A DNA stretch of 64,000 nt, taken from contig SSNU01000187.1 in assembly GCA_012064415.1 (NCBI GenBank), forward strand, positions 72,340-136,339, given 5' to 3'. This DNA comes from Gyrodactylus bullatarudis. Lineage: Eukaryota; Platyhelminthes; Monogenea; Gyrodactylidea; Gyrodactylidae. Shown here one piece after another: positions 1 through 12,563 of this stretch. Position numbers and translations under genes: made by a program. Position 1 is the first letter of the stretch. Each line of letters starts with the position of its first letter. The notes below the pieces were generated by a model. The model had not been told where the DNA came from. It saw nothing but the letters and a program-made list of their open reading frames with translations, and did no database searches.

Positions 1-830
1 AAAAACCCTCAAAGCCTTATCAGCAAAAAAAGATATTCGAAATTTTAGTGAAAACGTAATAAAAATTCATTGAAAATCTAGCGGCTTTTTTAAAAAAGTC
101 CTATCTTTAAACTCGAATATTATCACAGACAAGCATTTTGATACTTGATCTTGTTTAAAATAATGTTTAGAATCCATAGAATTATCATTTGATTAGGTTT
201 TTAAAATAGGTTGAAAAATTTGTTACATCTCTACTGTATACTCTATAAATCTAGGGCAGAATGTTCATCAAATCGAAATAAAAAGATTCTGAAAATTGGT
301 TAGCGTCTGTAGTTTTCGAGAAATATTGGAACTTGTGTTATGAAAATTTCATTCTGATTTGAATGTAAATAATGTTTGTTTTAAAGACATCTGCCTAAAT
401 ATTCATAGCAGATATATAGATTTCAGCTATTTCCTACGCCAAGTCTAATGGTTTCAAAAAGAGACAAAAAAGATTGAAATTAGAGAGATACTGTATCGAG
501 CATAGCTAAACTATAGAGGTAATAGCTCAGAAGCTCGAGGCAACGAGTTGTAGAGAATACCTACAGGTTATTTCCATCATTTTAGAATTGTAATGCGAGC
601 TATAACAAACTTTAGAGCAATAATAAGGCCTAAAATTCGATAAAAAAAAACACAAGTTCCAATATTTTCGAAATTTACACGCTAGCCAATTTTCAGAATC
701 TTTTTATTTTTATCTGATGAACATATTGTCACAATCTTAATGATGCTGATTTCATTGGCAATAATAAAACCTCCCTCAGATTAGTAAAGTATGATTTTCA
801 TTTCATTCATATTCATTTAGATTTTTATTC
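1..830. other. Gene-free left edge with one foldback element
   Basis: I see no convincing exon here. The only structure is the inverted repeat at about 258-731, listed separately. The rest is AT-rich DNA with short chance open frames. Confidence 0.5.
258..731. repeat. Inverted-repeat (MITE-like) element, about 80-bp arms
   Basis: The left arm (about 260-342) and right arm (about 645-728) are reverse complements with scattered mismatches; both contain GATTCTGAAAATTGG and a match to AATATTGGAACTTGTG. The interior of about 300 bp has no open frame. I could not fix the exact ends or a target duplication. Confidence 0.7.
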
Positions 831-1278
831 AACGGTAAAAAGAATCAAATTGCAGCATTAGAATCTAATCAAGGACGTAGGACCCATCCAAAAAAATCCA
901 AAGTCTATCAAAATATTTTCAAATTTTGGAGTGCATATAAAAATCTTTACAATAAAGTCTCAGAGAGATTTGATGATGCTATGGAGCTCAACTTTATCCT
1001 TGACAGAATCATTTTAAGAATGCCCACACTTGCCAAGTACATAATTCCATTTGGTCAGTTTAAATCGTCTTTTAATTAACTTTATTTACAGGTCATTAAA
1101 TGAGATCATCCTTTATACAAATGATTTTACAAAAAATTCTGCAAATAATCACAGCTTAGTACTCTTTATAAATGTCTCAAATGATCTAATTTCACTATTC
1201 GAATAATGTGAAACAAAATGAGAGAATGATTCGTTCTAGTCTAAAGTTCCTGACAAAAGTACTATCATGATGTAATTT
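831..1278 (+). pseudogene. RhoGEF DH-domain-like exons, probably degenerate
   Basis: After a pyrimidine-rich CATTTAG acceptor, an 80-codon frame opens at 831. A donor inside GCCAA|GTACAT (about 1037) and an acceptor at 1091 join it in frame across a 55-nt intron. The joined peptide has RMPTLAKSLNEIILYTNDF, which resembles the third conserved region of Dbl-homology domains (R-I-P-x4-L-L-x-E-L-L-x-x-T). A stop follows soon after LISLFE, and the neighbouring frame then continues with a helix-like stretch, as if one frameshift had occurred. Upstream exons would lie outside the readable part. It may be a broken gene copy, a divergent gene with an intron I misread, or a chance match in AT-rich sequence. 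Confidence 0.3.
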
Positions 1279-1551
1279 ATGATTCAAGACTTTATTAGAG
1301 AAATAATTGATTCATCTTGTAAACAATTTCACAAAAGATTCTTTCATTATTTAAGTTCTATTCAAGGCTTAATCACAGTTGAAAAGAATTCCTTACAAAA
1401 TAAAAATAAAGCTAAAAACCATAAAGTTGCTGATCATGCATTCAGTATAGAATATCCCGGGTACATTGATAACTATAGCTACACAAAAGAAAAGTGTTTT
1501 TTCCCTTTGTACAACTCACGAGAAAAAACCATCCCATCTACATACAGCTAA
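1279..1551 (+). other. Isolated 90-codon open frame, status unclear
   Basis: An open frame on the same strand as the DH-like exons, with a fairly protein-like composition. I find no motif and no obvious splice partners. It could be a further exon of the degenerate gene upstream or a chance frame. Confidence 0.15.
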
Positions 1552-2371
1552 TTTCACCATTACAAATAATTTTGATATAAGAAGGAGAGAATCATTACTG
1601 AGCAATTTAATCTCATTTATTCTCTAAATTTCATCTAAGCTCTGATGGCATATTCTATCTGCTTCAAGTATAAGGAATTATTCTTCGCCATCAATTTTAA
1701 ATAAATTTTATACCAGGACCCTAATAGACCTACTTCAAAGTACAATGACAAGTTATTTATTTATTGAAAAACTTTGAATAATATTCACTGAATATACACA
1801 AATGTACACAAATGAAAGGAGGTGTAGTTTTACACTCCACAAATACGGTTCTTACCTGTATTATAATCATAGTCATATACTACTATATTTTCTGCAACTT
1901 TTTTGGAAGATATAATATGAATTTAAGTTAAAATCACATTAAAAAACGTTTTTAATTGAAATTTTTTTCATCTCATTACAGAAGCATATACAGTTATTAT
2001 GAAGCGAAATTTGGTGGCATGATTCTAAAATACTTGAAGATTTATGATATCAATTTTAGTAATTTTGGAAAAGTCTACTCTTTTGTATCCATTGAAGAGA
2101 TTTACTTTTAAAACTCTTCTATTCTACACATCTTTTACATCCCATATAAAAAATAATTGAACAATTGTCCTCTTTACTTTATATTTACTCAATTATCATT
2201 GCTCTTATCCATCAAACCTGAGTTGTTACTTTTTTTCCTCTTAAAGAACTAACGAGTTCTAATTAAGATTGTATTTTAAAGATGAATATTAACTGAAATT
2301 ATTATACTGAAGTGTAATTTAATCCCGATAATCCACATTAGATTTGAATTAAACACTAATTTTTCATTTAG

Positions 2372-2526
2372 GCTACAAATCTCAAATCTCGGATTACAAG
2401 GATTCTTTTCAAGGCTCGATGAATCCTTGCTCAGTCTTAACTACAGACACCAGCAATAAAGACGATCAGATATCCGTTAATAACAGCAATGATTCATCTC
2501 AAAATTCTAAAAATATTTTTCAGTGA
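2372..2526 (+). other. Possible 3'-terminal exon
   Basis: A good acceptor (TTTTTCATTTAG) is followed by about 50 open codons, rich in Ser, Asn and Asp, ending in TGA at 2524-2526. The peptide (YKSQISDYKDSFQG and onward) reads like a disordered C-terminal tail. I could not connect it securely to an upstream exon; it may end the RhoGEF-like gene at 831-1278. Confidence 0.25.
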
Positions 2527-3329
2527 TATAAATTTCAACAGAGCCATATAATCCCATCTAGCACATAACACCCATCCCAACAAAACAACACCAAAGCATA
2601 CCAGATTTTCTTGATATTTCATAAGATTTCTTTTTCGATTTCATGCATGAATCATATTTTCCCATTATCCCTTGAAAAGGTATTTCTCGTTGTTCTACTT
2701 TTTTATATTTAAATCTAGATAATATTTTGGATTTTGTGTATTAATTTCTGTAAAAAAGAATAAAAACTAAAAATATATATTTTTTGATTCAAAGTAAAAC
2801 TGTAAATTTGATTGAAAACTTCTGTTCCAGTATCATTAAAATATCTAATATGTCGAGTATTCTCCCTCTTTCAAAGCATTGCAATCGATAACGATTAATG
2901 AAAAAATTCAATCAAGAGAAGATTGAAAATATTTTATCTTCATTCAACTCTCTTCCATAGTTGGCAACATTTCTGCAGAAACTCCACTACAGTCTGTACA
3001 CAGTGTGTATTGTCTTTCCGGGCAGCATATTCATAATTCTGCATAGAACTATTGAGATTTTTTTCACAATCAAAGCAAACAAGAATAGAACGTTGTCTAA
3101 AAATTGTATTCTCACGAATGTTATATCTTTAGACCTTGGAGCTAAGGAGTATCTTCCTTTCTTTGAGATATTTTGAACCTTTTCATGCTTGGGTCTAGTT
3201 ATTATTCTTACCCATTTATAGCTCAAATTTTTCGAAAGAAATTCCTCGAGAACACTTTCTAGAGATTTCGGTCATTGAATTGAATACAAAAGATAAGCAT
3301 AAAACTCGACAATATCTAATATTATTGAC

Positions 3330-3405
3330 AAGTATTTCGCTCTAGGTGCTTAGATAATATATCCCACAGGTTTGACTCATTTGTTAATGGAACTTATCTG
3401 ATTAT
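3330..3405 (+). repeat. Solo arm of the hammerhead-bearing inverted-repeat family
   Basis: Contains GGTGCTTAGATAATATATCC and a following ATTTGTTAATGG, matching both arms of the element at 63421-63815 (GGTGCTTAGGTAATATATCC, ATTTGGTAATGG). Only one arm is recognisable, and there is no ribozyme-like centre here. Confidence 0.6.
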
Positions 3406-3469
3406 GATCCTGAAAAACGTCATTTGACCAAGAAAATATGAATTTAACGAAAATTACCATATTTTTCTC

Positions 3470-3600
3470 CTAACGATAAAAATACAACATGATCTGGATG
3501 CCAAAATCTTAAAGATACATTCGAATTCTTGTTGAAAAAATGAGATTTTTCGTATAAATTTTAAATTTTCAACTCCATATCAACTAGCTTTATAAAGTAA
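3470..3600 (-). repeat. Truncated copy of the TA-foldback family
   Basis: Ends with AACTCCATATCAACTAGCTT, the terminal motif of the foldback family (consensus end CATCTTCATATCAAyTAGnTT), preceded by the family's AAATGAGATTTTTCGTA-type sequence. Confidence 0.55.
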
Positions 3601-3849
3601 TCTATTTTGCCTTGTCTGATATTATATACCTTGGTAAAAAGTATGGACTAAAGCTTCTGTACGAGATCCATGACTTGTAAAGAAGTTATCAAAAGTAATT
3701 GTACGACCTTTATTGGTAAATAGATGAAATAGATAGAAAGGAGTTTGATTTTGAACTTTATTTATCGTGTATGAAATACTTCCAAAATTAGATCATTATT
3801 GTCGTCAGGATTATCGGATGGATATTCTGTATAATCCATATTGCATTTT

Positions 3850-4130
3850 GATTTAATTTTATGGTTTACTATGGAATATCCCCGTCGGACTAAGCTACGA
3901 GATCGAAAAAATTCAAAGAAATTATCTCAAATCCTGTTTTGGCCCGCACTCCTATCGTGAATTCCTCAAAAGAGCCTATCTCTTCTCTCTATAGCTTCGC
4001 AGACTTGCTGCTTCTGCCCATTAACTTTCAAATCACCCCCCCCCCCACACTCGTCCTCAAACTAAAACCTACGCAATCCCGGAGGCTATTCTATTATCCA
4101 TGACGTCCTCATTCCACTGAAAAAAATTAA
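3850..4130 (+). pseudogene. Decayed LINE reverse-transcriptase C-terminal fragment
   Basis: The translation reads FYGLLWNIPVGLSYEIEKIQ and continues to a YREFLKRAYLFSL-type stretch, then is interrupted by stops. Spacing and residues resemble the end of non-LTR (CR1/Jockey-like) ORF2 proteins, where a W is followed by an IEKIQR helix and a LxxLxLYSLxxRR segment. Several stops and a poly-C run show it is dead. The recognisable stretch is short, so the family assignment is tentative. Confidence 0.4.
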
Positions 4131-5481
4131 CATCTATTCTTTCGAAAACCAATCTATCTCACAGATTTGTAAATATCTTACTACCTATATATCAGAGTCC
4201 CATACAGATTTAACAAAGAGTTGCTTTAAATAATTTTCATATTTTTTCAATAAAAATCTATTGAATAATTTTTGACATTGTGTGCACACTGCACAGTTTA
4301 GATTGCAACTAATATCAGAAAATAACTGCAAATGAAGGAAAAGTTACCTTATTCAAGGAATATAAGGTTTCAGGAAATAAGGAAGGAAAATAGACACTTG
4401 GTAACTAATGTTCCACGGTAGGTTCAAAATGATACAGTTTATTTCTTTTTGTAAATTTCATATCTACTATAAAGTAATATGAAAAATATTAAAAATGATT
4501 ATAAATATCTTGAAATTTTTAGAGAAGCGTGACTTTTCTAACATATTTCGAATAGATAAGAACAGCTTATTTGATATAGTAGGATCGTTCAACAGAATCT
4601 CTAGCTTTCGTTTTTCTTTTCTTGTTTACGATTCTTCCTAGATCTAGACAATACGAAATCTATAATATTGATTCAGTTTATCCTTTGGAAAACGATTCAT
4701 TTGAAGAGGATACTGTCTTACATAATCTTACACTCAATTTTCATGAAACGATCTCATTTTTATCTGGAATGAAATTTTTTAAATTGTAATACTATAGTAG
4801 AACAGCTTTTGTTTTTTAAAACAAAATTTTTGATAAAATAAAATGTAAATGAAATCTTGAAAATCGAAGTACACATCAATATGATTTCAATATTACTTTA
4901 AATGTACATAATTGACTATCCTTATACATTAATACAGTACAACACATTAAGCAATTTAAGATTTATATATAATATATAATCTGAAAAAAGAAAGTTCTCT
5001 CTGTAATCTTTGATCGATAGTGTTGGTTTTTGTTGGCTTCTCGTCCATTCAAATTGAATCTTGACGGTTAAGGTGTAGTCAAAAAAACAAAAGATGTACA
5101 AAATTTAGTATAGACAAGGAGGTAAAGACTTGAGCTTTATTATATATATTATCAAGTTGAAGGATAGAGGAAAAGTTGATTGATCTAAAATACCTCGTAA
5201 CTCTGTGTGGTTCTCAATTCTTTACTTGTTATATTTCAAATATTATTCCTCTGGCTGTGAAATAAATATGGTCAGATGATAATTGAAGCTTTATCTGAGA
5301 GAGTTTATACAGGAAATAATAATAAATATCTGATAATAAATCTTGTATCACATGAAATACTGTTTTTTTCTCTTTTCTCTTAATCTCATGGAAGGCGCAT
5401 TGTTATGTTTTAGTCTTATAGTAAAAAAATAAAATTCATCTTATTTTCAATATAAAAAAACAAGAATATACCGAGATAGTT

Positions 5482-6690
5482 TTATGCAAATCTCTGGAAT
5501 TGATGGGAGTTTACAGCTGTATTTATCATACTGAATTCAACTCTAGCATTTCCACTGACAGGATGGCAGAATAATCTGAAAAAGGCTCTCGTAAACATCT
5601 TGGAGGTCTCCTTAACCAAGAATAACGGCCAAATATCCAAGTTAGTGAAGAATATTCCAAGATTACCTCGGACAAAAATTGACTGCAAAGCTTTCCTTTC
5701 TTCAGACCAAAGGATTCCATGAACTCTTTGAATCTCGAGTCTGTGAAGCCATGAAAAGAAATTTGTAAAATTTACAAGGAGGGAAACTGCCGTTAAATTC
5801 TTCAATCTTAAATGGTCAACTTGATCATTTTTCTTGTATGAGTTTACAGGGGATATCCATTCGATTACACGCCAACGATGATCAATTTTGTTACTGCCAT
5901 TGCTTTCATTGTTGCTGTTAGATTTTTCTGGTTGATAATTCAAATGCATAATGTTTGGTGAGGTGGGCCAGACAGCCTAAAATAATTGACATGCAATATG
6001 GAATGAATATACTAAATGCAATACTTTATCGTATTTATCCTACTTTATGTTTTGGACATGAGAAAATCTCTTTTTGATTTCCTTTTTAAGATCCACTGAG
6101 ACAAATGGTAGAACTAGATAAACCAATGGAAGAGCCCAAATTTCTATATATTAGTATTAAATGATTGTACCTTAACTTTCTACGTGAAACCAATTATGAT
6201 ATTTTTGAAGAAGTTTAAAAATACTTTATCGTTAAAAAATAAATTTTTTTCTACAATCCTATATCAATCTTAACAATTACAATAATTTATTCATAGAAAA
6301 TTGAATTATGGCAAAATGGCTTACAGTGCAGTCTGCTAACAGGATATGCTTGACTTTTGATTTGGTTGTGGAACATGGTTTAAGAATTCTCTCTAGGTCA
6401 TAGCAAAAATTTCGATAAAATGATGAAGATATTAATCGTAACTCTCTAGCACGAGAAAAGGAGACAACAGAGCCTGGTATCAACTGTGGCAAGAAATAAG
6501 TCTGATAGAAAAACCAATGAAAAGGCTTAACATTATTCTTCAATAATCTGAGGGTTGAATCGGCCATTTGTAGTTCAGAGTTTTTACTTGTCCATTCATC
6601 AACATCATCGTCATCGTCATCTTCTTTGTCGCTTTCCAATTGGTCAACGATACAATGATCATGATAATCCTCGTACTGATCCAAATTCAT
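5482..6690 (-). CDS. Unrecognised two-exon gene, about 286 aa
   Basis: I do not recognise this protein. Exon 1 (6690..6325) starts with ATG and carries an acidic stretch (EDDDDDDVDEW, around residues 23-33); exon 2 (5976..5482) ends in TAA. The donor ACT|GTAAGC and acceptor TTATTTTAG|GCT join phase 0 to phase 0 across a 348-nt intron, so the frame continues for 286 residues. The C-terminal half is rich in Phe, Trp and Leu (NFTNFFSWLHRL, IFFTNLDIWPLFLV), which may be buried helices rather than clear membrane spans. Evidence for coding is the two long frames with matching splice sites; there is no homology I can name, and further 5' or 3' exons are possible. It stands alone in a repeat-rich area. 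Confidence 0.45.
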
Positions 6691-7137
6691 ATCTGATTTT
6701 TCTTTTATTTCTCTTGAATAAATAGAATACGTTTACTATGAAGAAAGATCCAATAATTTCAGTGGTATTTTCCAGTTTTGTAGAGAATTTTTTGTTGTTT
6801 TGTGATTTGCAGGGCTTTATTTTTTTGACACAAGCTAGTTTTAAGTCTTATTATTTCAAAGTTTATTCTTATTTCATTTTCTCAACTTTTACGTAATCTC
6901 AAATAAGACTTAATAAACAAGACAGTGACAATTCCTTCCTTTCATTTTATTCTTCCTCCTACAACTGAACTAAGAAAAATTAGATTTTCCGCACTTCATA
7001 TTCAAGGGTTAAAGTATCCAAAAAAACTTTTGGAAATTATGCTCCTGTAAAAATTTTCATTGAGGAATCTCCATTTTTAAGATCAAATATTAGACCTATT
7101 TGATTGATGAATTACTACGATTTTTATCTATGTTCTG

Positions 7138-7300
7138 TTTTGAACGATAATAAAAAATATTACTATTATTGGGTTCTAAACTCATGTGGGAAGGTTAGAG
7201 AAAACAGACGTATATTCTAGTGATTAACGTTATATTTCGCCAGGTCTCTTCAGACTCTACACTGGTTGACATATAATTATTATCACAATGTGAAATTTTT
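7138..7300 (+). repeat. Partial copy of the 63.1-kb inverted-repeat family
   Basis: Shares GAACGATAATA, GGAAGGTTAGAGAAAAC, GTGATTAACGTTATAT and the inner CCAGGTCTCTTCAGACTCTA with the element at 63141-63390. It has one arm plus the centre, with the centre in the opposite orientation relative to that arm, and lacks the second arm. Confidence 0.7.
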
Positions 7301-7525
7301 GTGGACTTCCATTGGTTGAGCTAATTAGTAAACTTTTTTCCAATACATCAATTTGTAACTGACTTTTCTTCTCTTTGGTTTAGTCAATGGGCATTTTATA
7401 TTCAGATTATTAGATTTTGAACAGGGTGATAATTTCCTAAATTTCTTTATGCTTTAGAAACTTCAAGGTCTACTGCATCAGAATTGGGGTAGATTTTATT
7501 TCTACAATATTCTGAAATGTGCACT

Positions 7526-7871
7526 AGGCTAGGGTGAAATTTTCAACCTCATATTAGTACCAACTTTTCTGATAGAACTATCAATTCTAAGTATTACATT
7601 GTATTGAAGTATGTGTTGAAAATTATTCTCCATTATGTCATTCGGTTTTAAAAATCCAAAATTTTTCAAATCGCCGCTCAATTTTCAATGAATTTTTACT
7701 ACGCAATCACTAAAATCCGGAATATCTTGGCCATTTAATGACTTTCTTATTTTTTTTCTTCAAAAATAGTAATCTTGCCATCAAAAGGGGCGTCATGGTT
7801 AATTTTGTTGTTTTATCAGAAAAGTAAGTCCTCTCGTGGGTTGATCGGAGAAAAAAATTTCACCCTAGCCT
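7526..7871. repeat. MITE-like element with 17-bp inverted ends
   Basis: AGGCTAGGGTGAAATTT (7526-7542) is repeated inverted at about 7855-7871. The interior of about 310 bp is non-coding. I found no clear target duplication. Confidence 0.5.
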
Positions 7872-8879
7872 TATGGACACAAAGTTGAGTTAAAGCTAAG
7901 TTACGAAAAAAGATGGGTAAATTTTAAACTTTGACTTCAAAACTAGCAGGAATTTTTTTTCTATCTCCTTCATGTTCCCTGAAAATGAGGTTTTCAGTTT
8001 TTACCGAATAACTCAAAAACTCTATTGTAGAAATTTTTAAGATGAACATGTAATTGAAATCAGCAAAGAATTCTTTACAAAACTGGAAAATACAATTGAG
8101 TACAAAAGTATAGATGTCCGATTTGTAAGACTCTGTTGGGTTATTAATTTTAGATCAATAAAATAACTTACAGATGGCCCATTTCACTCTCATCATCACT
8201 ATGGGATCCCGATAATGTTCCCCATTCCTCAGCTAAGCAATCTCGTTTGCATCTTAAAAAGGAGTTTAAATGCTATATAATTCATCTTCAGTTTTATAGA
8301 CATGCATTTATAGAAATTTGTTTATAAATTTCATATCTTTCGCAATCTTTCTCCTGAAGCTAACTCGTATATGTCTAAGTGATAATCATTGAATTTAGAG
8401 ACAGTCCATTACGTCCTACATTATATATCTCCTAAAGTACATTTTTCAGATTGATTCAATATTAGGACTGAACGAATAGATTTTCAATTCTCTTCTCTAG
8501 CAATGCCTTGTATGGAAAGTGAGGGTAAATTTTTTTGCGAATTTTATGCTTTTTCAGTTTTATTAATCCACTATGTTGACCATGATAAAAAATATGAAGA
8601 AAGTACATAAATTTTGAATTCTTATTCCTTTCCTCTTTTTCTTGTTAACAATAAAATGAACTAAAAACCAGTTTTACATTCCTGTAGAGCAAGTGTAAAA
8701 GAAATTAGAATAAAGTTTTATTCAATCAATAAAAATGTCAATATACTGGAATGTAATAATCTGTGTGATTTTAATAAAAAATTCAACATTGATTACAAGA
8801 CGTTATCAAGAATAGATCATGTTTACAAGTTTTACGAAATTTCATCTATACAAATAAACAGTAACTAGGAAAAACGGTT

Positions 8880-9285
8880 GAGAATAATAATATTCCTATT
8901 CATGTTGTCCACTTTTACGGATTGAAGAAAGAAATTTTTTTATGAAAATTTTTTTTCAAATTTCGATTTGGCGCCATAATCCCAATTTTTGAATTTTGAA
9001 CAAAATTTTTAATGATTTCAAAGTTAGAGAGTGATCAAAAGTCGATTTTCAGGATCACAATAAGACAAGAAAGCCAAATATCGCCGGAAATTTCTCGAAT
9101 GATTTTGGTCGATTCAAATTACGAATTTTCAAGTAGTGAAATGTTTGAAAAATCAAAATCCGACTCCCAAACGTTGGTGAAGTTATGCATTAGAACTGAT
9201 TCAGCATATTCGGCTTTCTTGCCTTATTGTGATCCTGAAAATCAAATTTTGATCACTCTCTAACTTTGAAAATAACCTGATCAAC
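8880..9285. repeat. TA-foldback family copy
   Basis: Arms near 9017-9075 and 9210-9270 are reverse complements (AGAGAGTGATCAAAAGTCGA against its inverse), both with the family's internal TTTTCAGGATCACAA motif. The 83-codon frame across it is a product of the palindrome. Confidence 0.7.
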
Positions 9286-11030
9286 AAAGTCATTCATTGA
9301 TATCTCTATAGTTCTTTAATATGCTGAGGGATAAACCTTTAGTCCAAGTCTAAAACATACTTCACATAAGGGTCTTTCTAAAAACCTCACCGAAAAATAG
9401 GAAACAAAGTATTCAAGACTGCTGAATTAACAGTCACAATTGGGTTCCTTTCTTAAAATTCTAACAATTCAAATATTCTATCAAATATGCTAAATGAAAT
9501 TTTAGAAATCTCCAGATTATTGGGTATAAGTTGTCAAAGAAGTCTGAATTATGTCAAGTTTATGGAATATTAAATAAAGACAGGGCTGATTTCCTTGACT
9601 GTGACCCTTTTGATTACCATCACCAGAAATTCAACGCCACTTTACAAATAAATTCTCATTTATGTATCAACTAAATTTATATTATATTAGTGATAAATGA
9701 GATTTTTCCAATTAAATTTAGACGTTGTGCACAAATACTTTAGATTCAATGAAAATTATTCATTGAGGCGTGAAAAACTGCTTTGAAATTACATAAGAAA
9801 TGCTGACTTAAATAGAATATTATTCAGATAACACTAAAAAAATTTACTGAAGAATTTTTAGAAACCGATTCAAAGAAAATAAAAACTTTTTGTTGAAAAT
9901 AGGAGACTTTTGAGTTAACGTGATCTTTACATATTTAAGTTGAAAATTCTTGTTTATCTCAAGGTGATTTTTGATTTTTTCAAAATCACCAATAGACAAA
10001 AAATCAATCAACACTATTGCTGAAGAACCGTAGTTTTGAACTGATCTAGGATCATCCTAAAATATCAACGGCTATTTTTATTTTCCTTGTGTGCCTTTTG
10101 AATCACCATATTTTTTCGGTACATTAAATTAGAGATCAGTTGCCCCCTCTTATTTCTCACCGCAAGGGATTCTTTTTCATTTCATCGATGTCCTTAATCT
10201 CTTTGTCAATCAGAAATACTACTGGAAAACAGGATAGGACAAATGTTCTTTAGATTAGCCCATTTTTCTGTACGAAATATTAGATCGATAAATCAGCATT
10301 TGAATTTGGAATAATTTGTCAAAACAAGATCTTAATAAGAGCCCTAATAAGATGAAAGAGATGAAGAAGAGAATTCCGATTTATTTCTTTTTAACGTGAA
10401 AATGATTTATCGATTTCAAAGTGAATGAGAGAGAGAGATTGAAAGAAGAGAGTTTGTACTTTATTCGTCTCACATTTGTAAGAAAATTTCTCTCTTTAAA
10501 AGATTAAATTTCTTTCATTTAAAACAAATGATGAATAATATATGTTATTTGTTGACAAACATGCATTGCACAGGCGATTGAATGATTTTACAAATAGGCA
10601 AACAGTTTTGGAAATTATTTTCAGTTGAGAAGTAAACAAAAGACAAAGGTTGAACTGTGAAATTTCTCGAAATAAACTTATATATCATCTAGTGTAGTTG
10701 GGCAAGTGTTAAGTGGCTTATAAAGATAAAAAGGATGCCGAAAATTTTTATTTCAAGCCTTAGTTATCGGTCTCCAAAATTTAGAATTCTTTTCATTCAA
10801 AAAGTAGTAGAATCACATGACGTTTCTGAATTCTAGATATCTTAATGTCTCAAAGGAATTTATTGATACTCTGTTATAAATATCATTGAATAATTAATTT
10901 GAATTTCCTTTCATTTCGATCTCAATATAATTGAAAAATTTAATGTTATTGTAAAAGTTAAGAGAATAAATTTTCAAAACAAGTTGATTATATTTAAGGA
11001 CATATCTATCATATGTATTATCCATATTTT

Positions 11031-11272
11031 AGCTTGGCATTTTAACTGATATGAAGATGAGAAATTACGAATTGTACAAAAAATTTCTCAGCTTATTGAG
11101 GAATAAAAATTTATTTAAAAAAAATTCAATCTGGTCAAAATTAGGCTATTTTTTGAATTTTGATAAATGCGCCAAATTTCTACTTTTATCAGCGATTGAG
11201 TTCAACAATTTTTTCGATATCGAAGATTTTAAGCAATTTAATCATTACATGAAGAATTCGAATTTGGCTTAA
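11031..11272 (+). repeat. TA-foldback family, half copy
   Basis: Begins with TTAACTGATATGAAGATGAG, the family terminus, and continues with a stretch also present in the element at 50108-50624 (AAATTTCTAC or ATTTTCAC, then AGCAATTTAAT or AGCAATTAAAT). The second arm is absent. Confidence 0.6.
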
Positions 11273-11978
11273 AGCCTGCGAGAGACTCGCCGTTTCAAAA
11301 AGTTAAACTCGAAAATTTTAATTTCTTGATAATCGAAAATTTCAAATGGTTTGTTTTCCGCAAAAGCTCGAAGTTCTGTGCTCTTTTTTCTCTATCGACA
11401 AAATGGTTTAAAGAAATCTTAGTTATTTATTTATTTACATCTCAATTCAATAATGTATAATACACAATCGTAGTTTTCATACAGGAGTACAGTATTAAGG
11501 GGAGTGTATGGGTGGTTAGCTTATTCCTTCCAGAGAAGAGAATATAAAATCAATACGAATGAAGAAGAAGAAACAGTGGAGGATAGAATTCCGATTTGTA
11601 TAAGAATATTTATGTGAATTAAGCAGTCTATATTAGCTCTGTCAAGGTGACGAAGGAAAAAAGAAAAGTAGAAATCTTCCGTGTTTTAACTCAAAAATTA
11701 ATATTTCATTGGAAGTGGAGAATAATTACAAAAAGGGTGTAATCATTCCAAGAAGTATAGAAACACCTGTTAATAAAGTTTATGGGAAATAATTAATTTT
11801 GATAGTTCTTGTCTAAAATACAATCCAGTGAGGTTTTGTAAAACAGCAAATTTATAACTCTATCAATCAAACTGAAGTTTTTCGCTTGGTCTTGGATCTC
11901 ATTAGAGTAGGCTGAAATATTTTACAAAATTTTCTGAAATAACTATGAATCTAAGCATTGTATTTTGTTACTAATATG

Positions 11979-12432
11979 TAGGGCAGTAACTTTGCTAATT
12001 TTGCTATTTTGGATATGATGGATAAATTTTTAATACGAATTAGCCACTATAAATTTTGCTCTTCTAAGTCTTATGATAGTCGAGATATTCTTACTAATTT
12101 TTTGCTATCAAGATATGCATTACCCATTTATTGCTTTTCCGCAAGCATACGATAGATAATGCTTAGACTTCAACTTCTTCTTTCTTATTGGAAGAAATCA
12201 TAATAAGACTTTCCTAAGTGATTTTTGAAAAAAAAGATTTTTCTCAAGAATGAAATATTTTAGTCAAAAAATAAAAATTTCAAACAAGAAAACATTTGAT
12301 ATTATATGCAAATAGAAATAGAATAAATTAGATACTTTTAAACTTTTTGCTAAATATCGTAAAAATTTTGCTTAAAATACTAACATTTTTGCCAATTTTT
12401 CTGAGAAATATGCCCTCTGAGTTACTGCCCTA
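11979..12432. mobile_element. hAT-like MITE with 8-bp target duplication
   Basis: The ends are TAGGGCAGTAACT and AGTTACTGCCCTA, and the element is flanked on both sides by CTAATATG (11971-11978 and 12433-12440). An 8-bp duplication and ends of the yAGGG type are hallmarks of non-autonomous hAT elements. The 454-bp interior is AT-rich and non-coding. Confidence 0.75.
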
Positions 12433-12563
12433 CTAATATGTTATCTAGATGCGGAAAAACATCAGAAATTCCATCGGTTCTATCGGAACATTCGGTTTTT
12501 AAAACAATTTTAAAATTTCACCCTATCCTATCAATGATCATCCTTATTCATTAATTTGAATTA

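Larger units (their letters stand above)
2527..5481. other. Intergenic, repeats only
   Basis: About 3 kb with no supported gene. It holds a single arm of the 63.4-kb inverted-repeat family (near 3330-3405), a partial foldback copy (3470-3600), a LINE relic (about 3850-4130) and a C-rich tract at 4037-4048. Confidence 0.5.
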
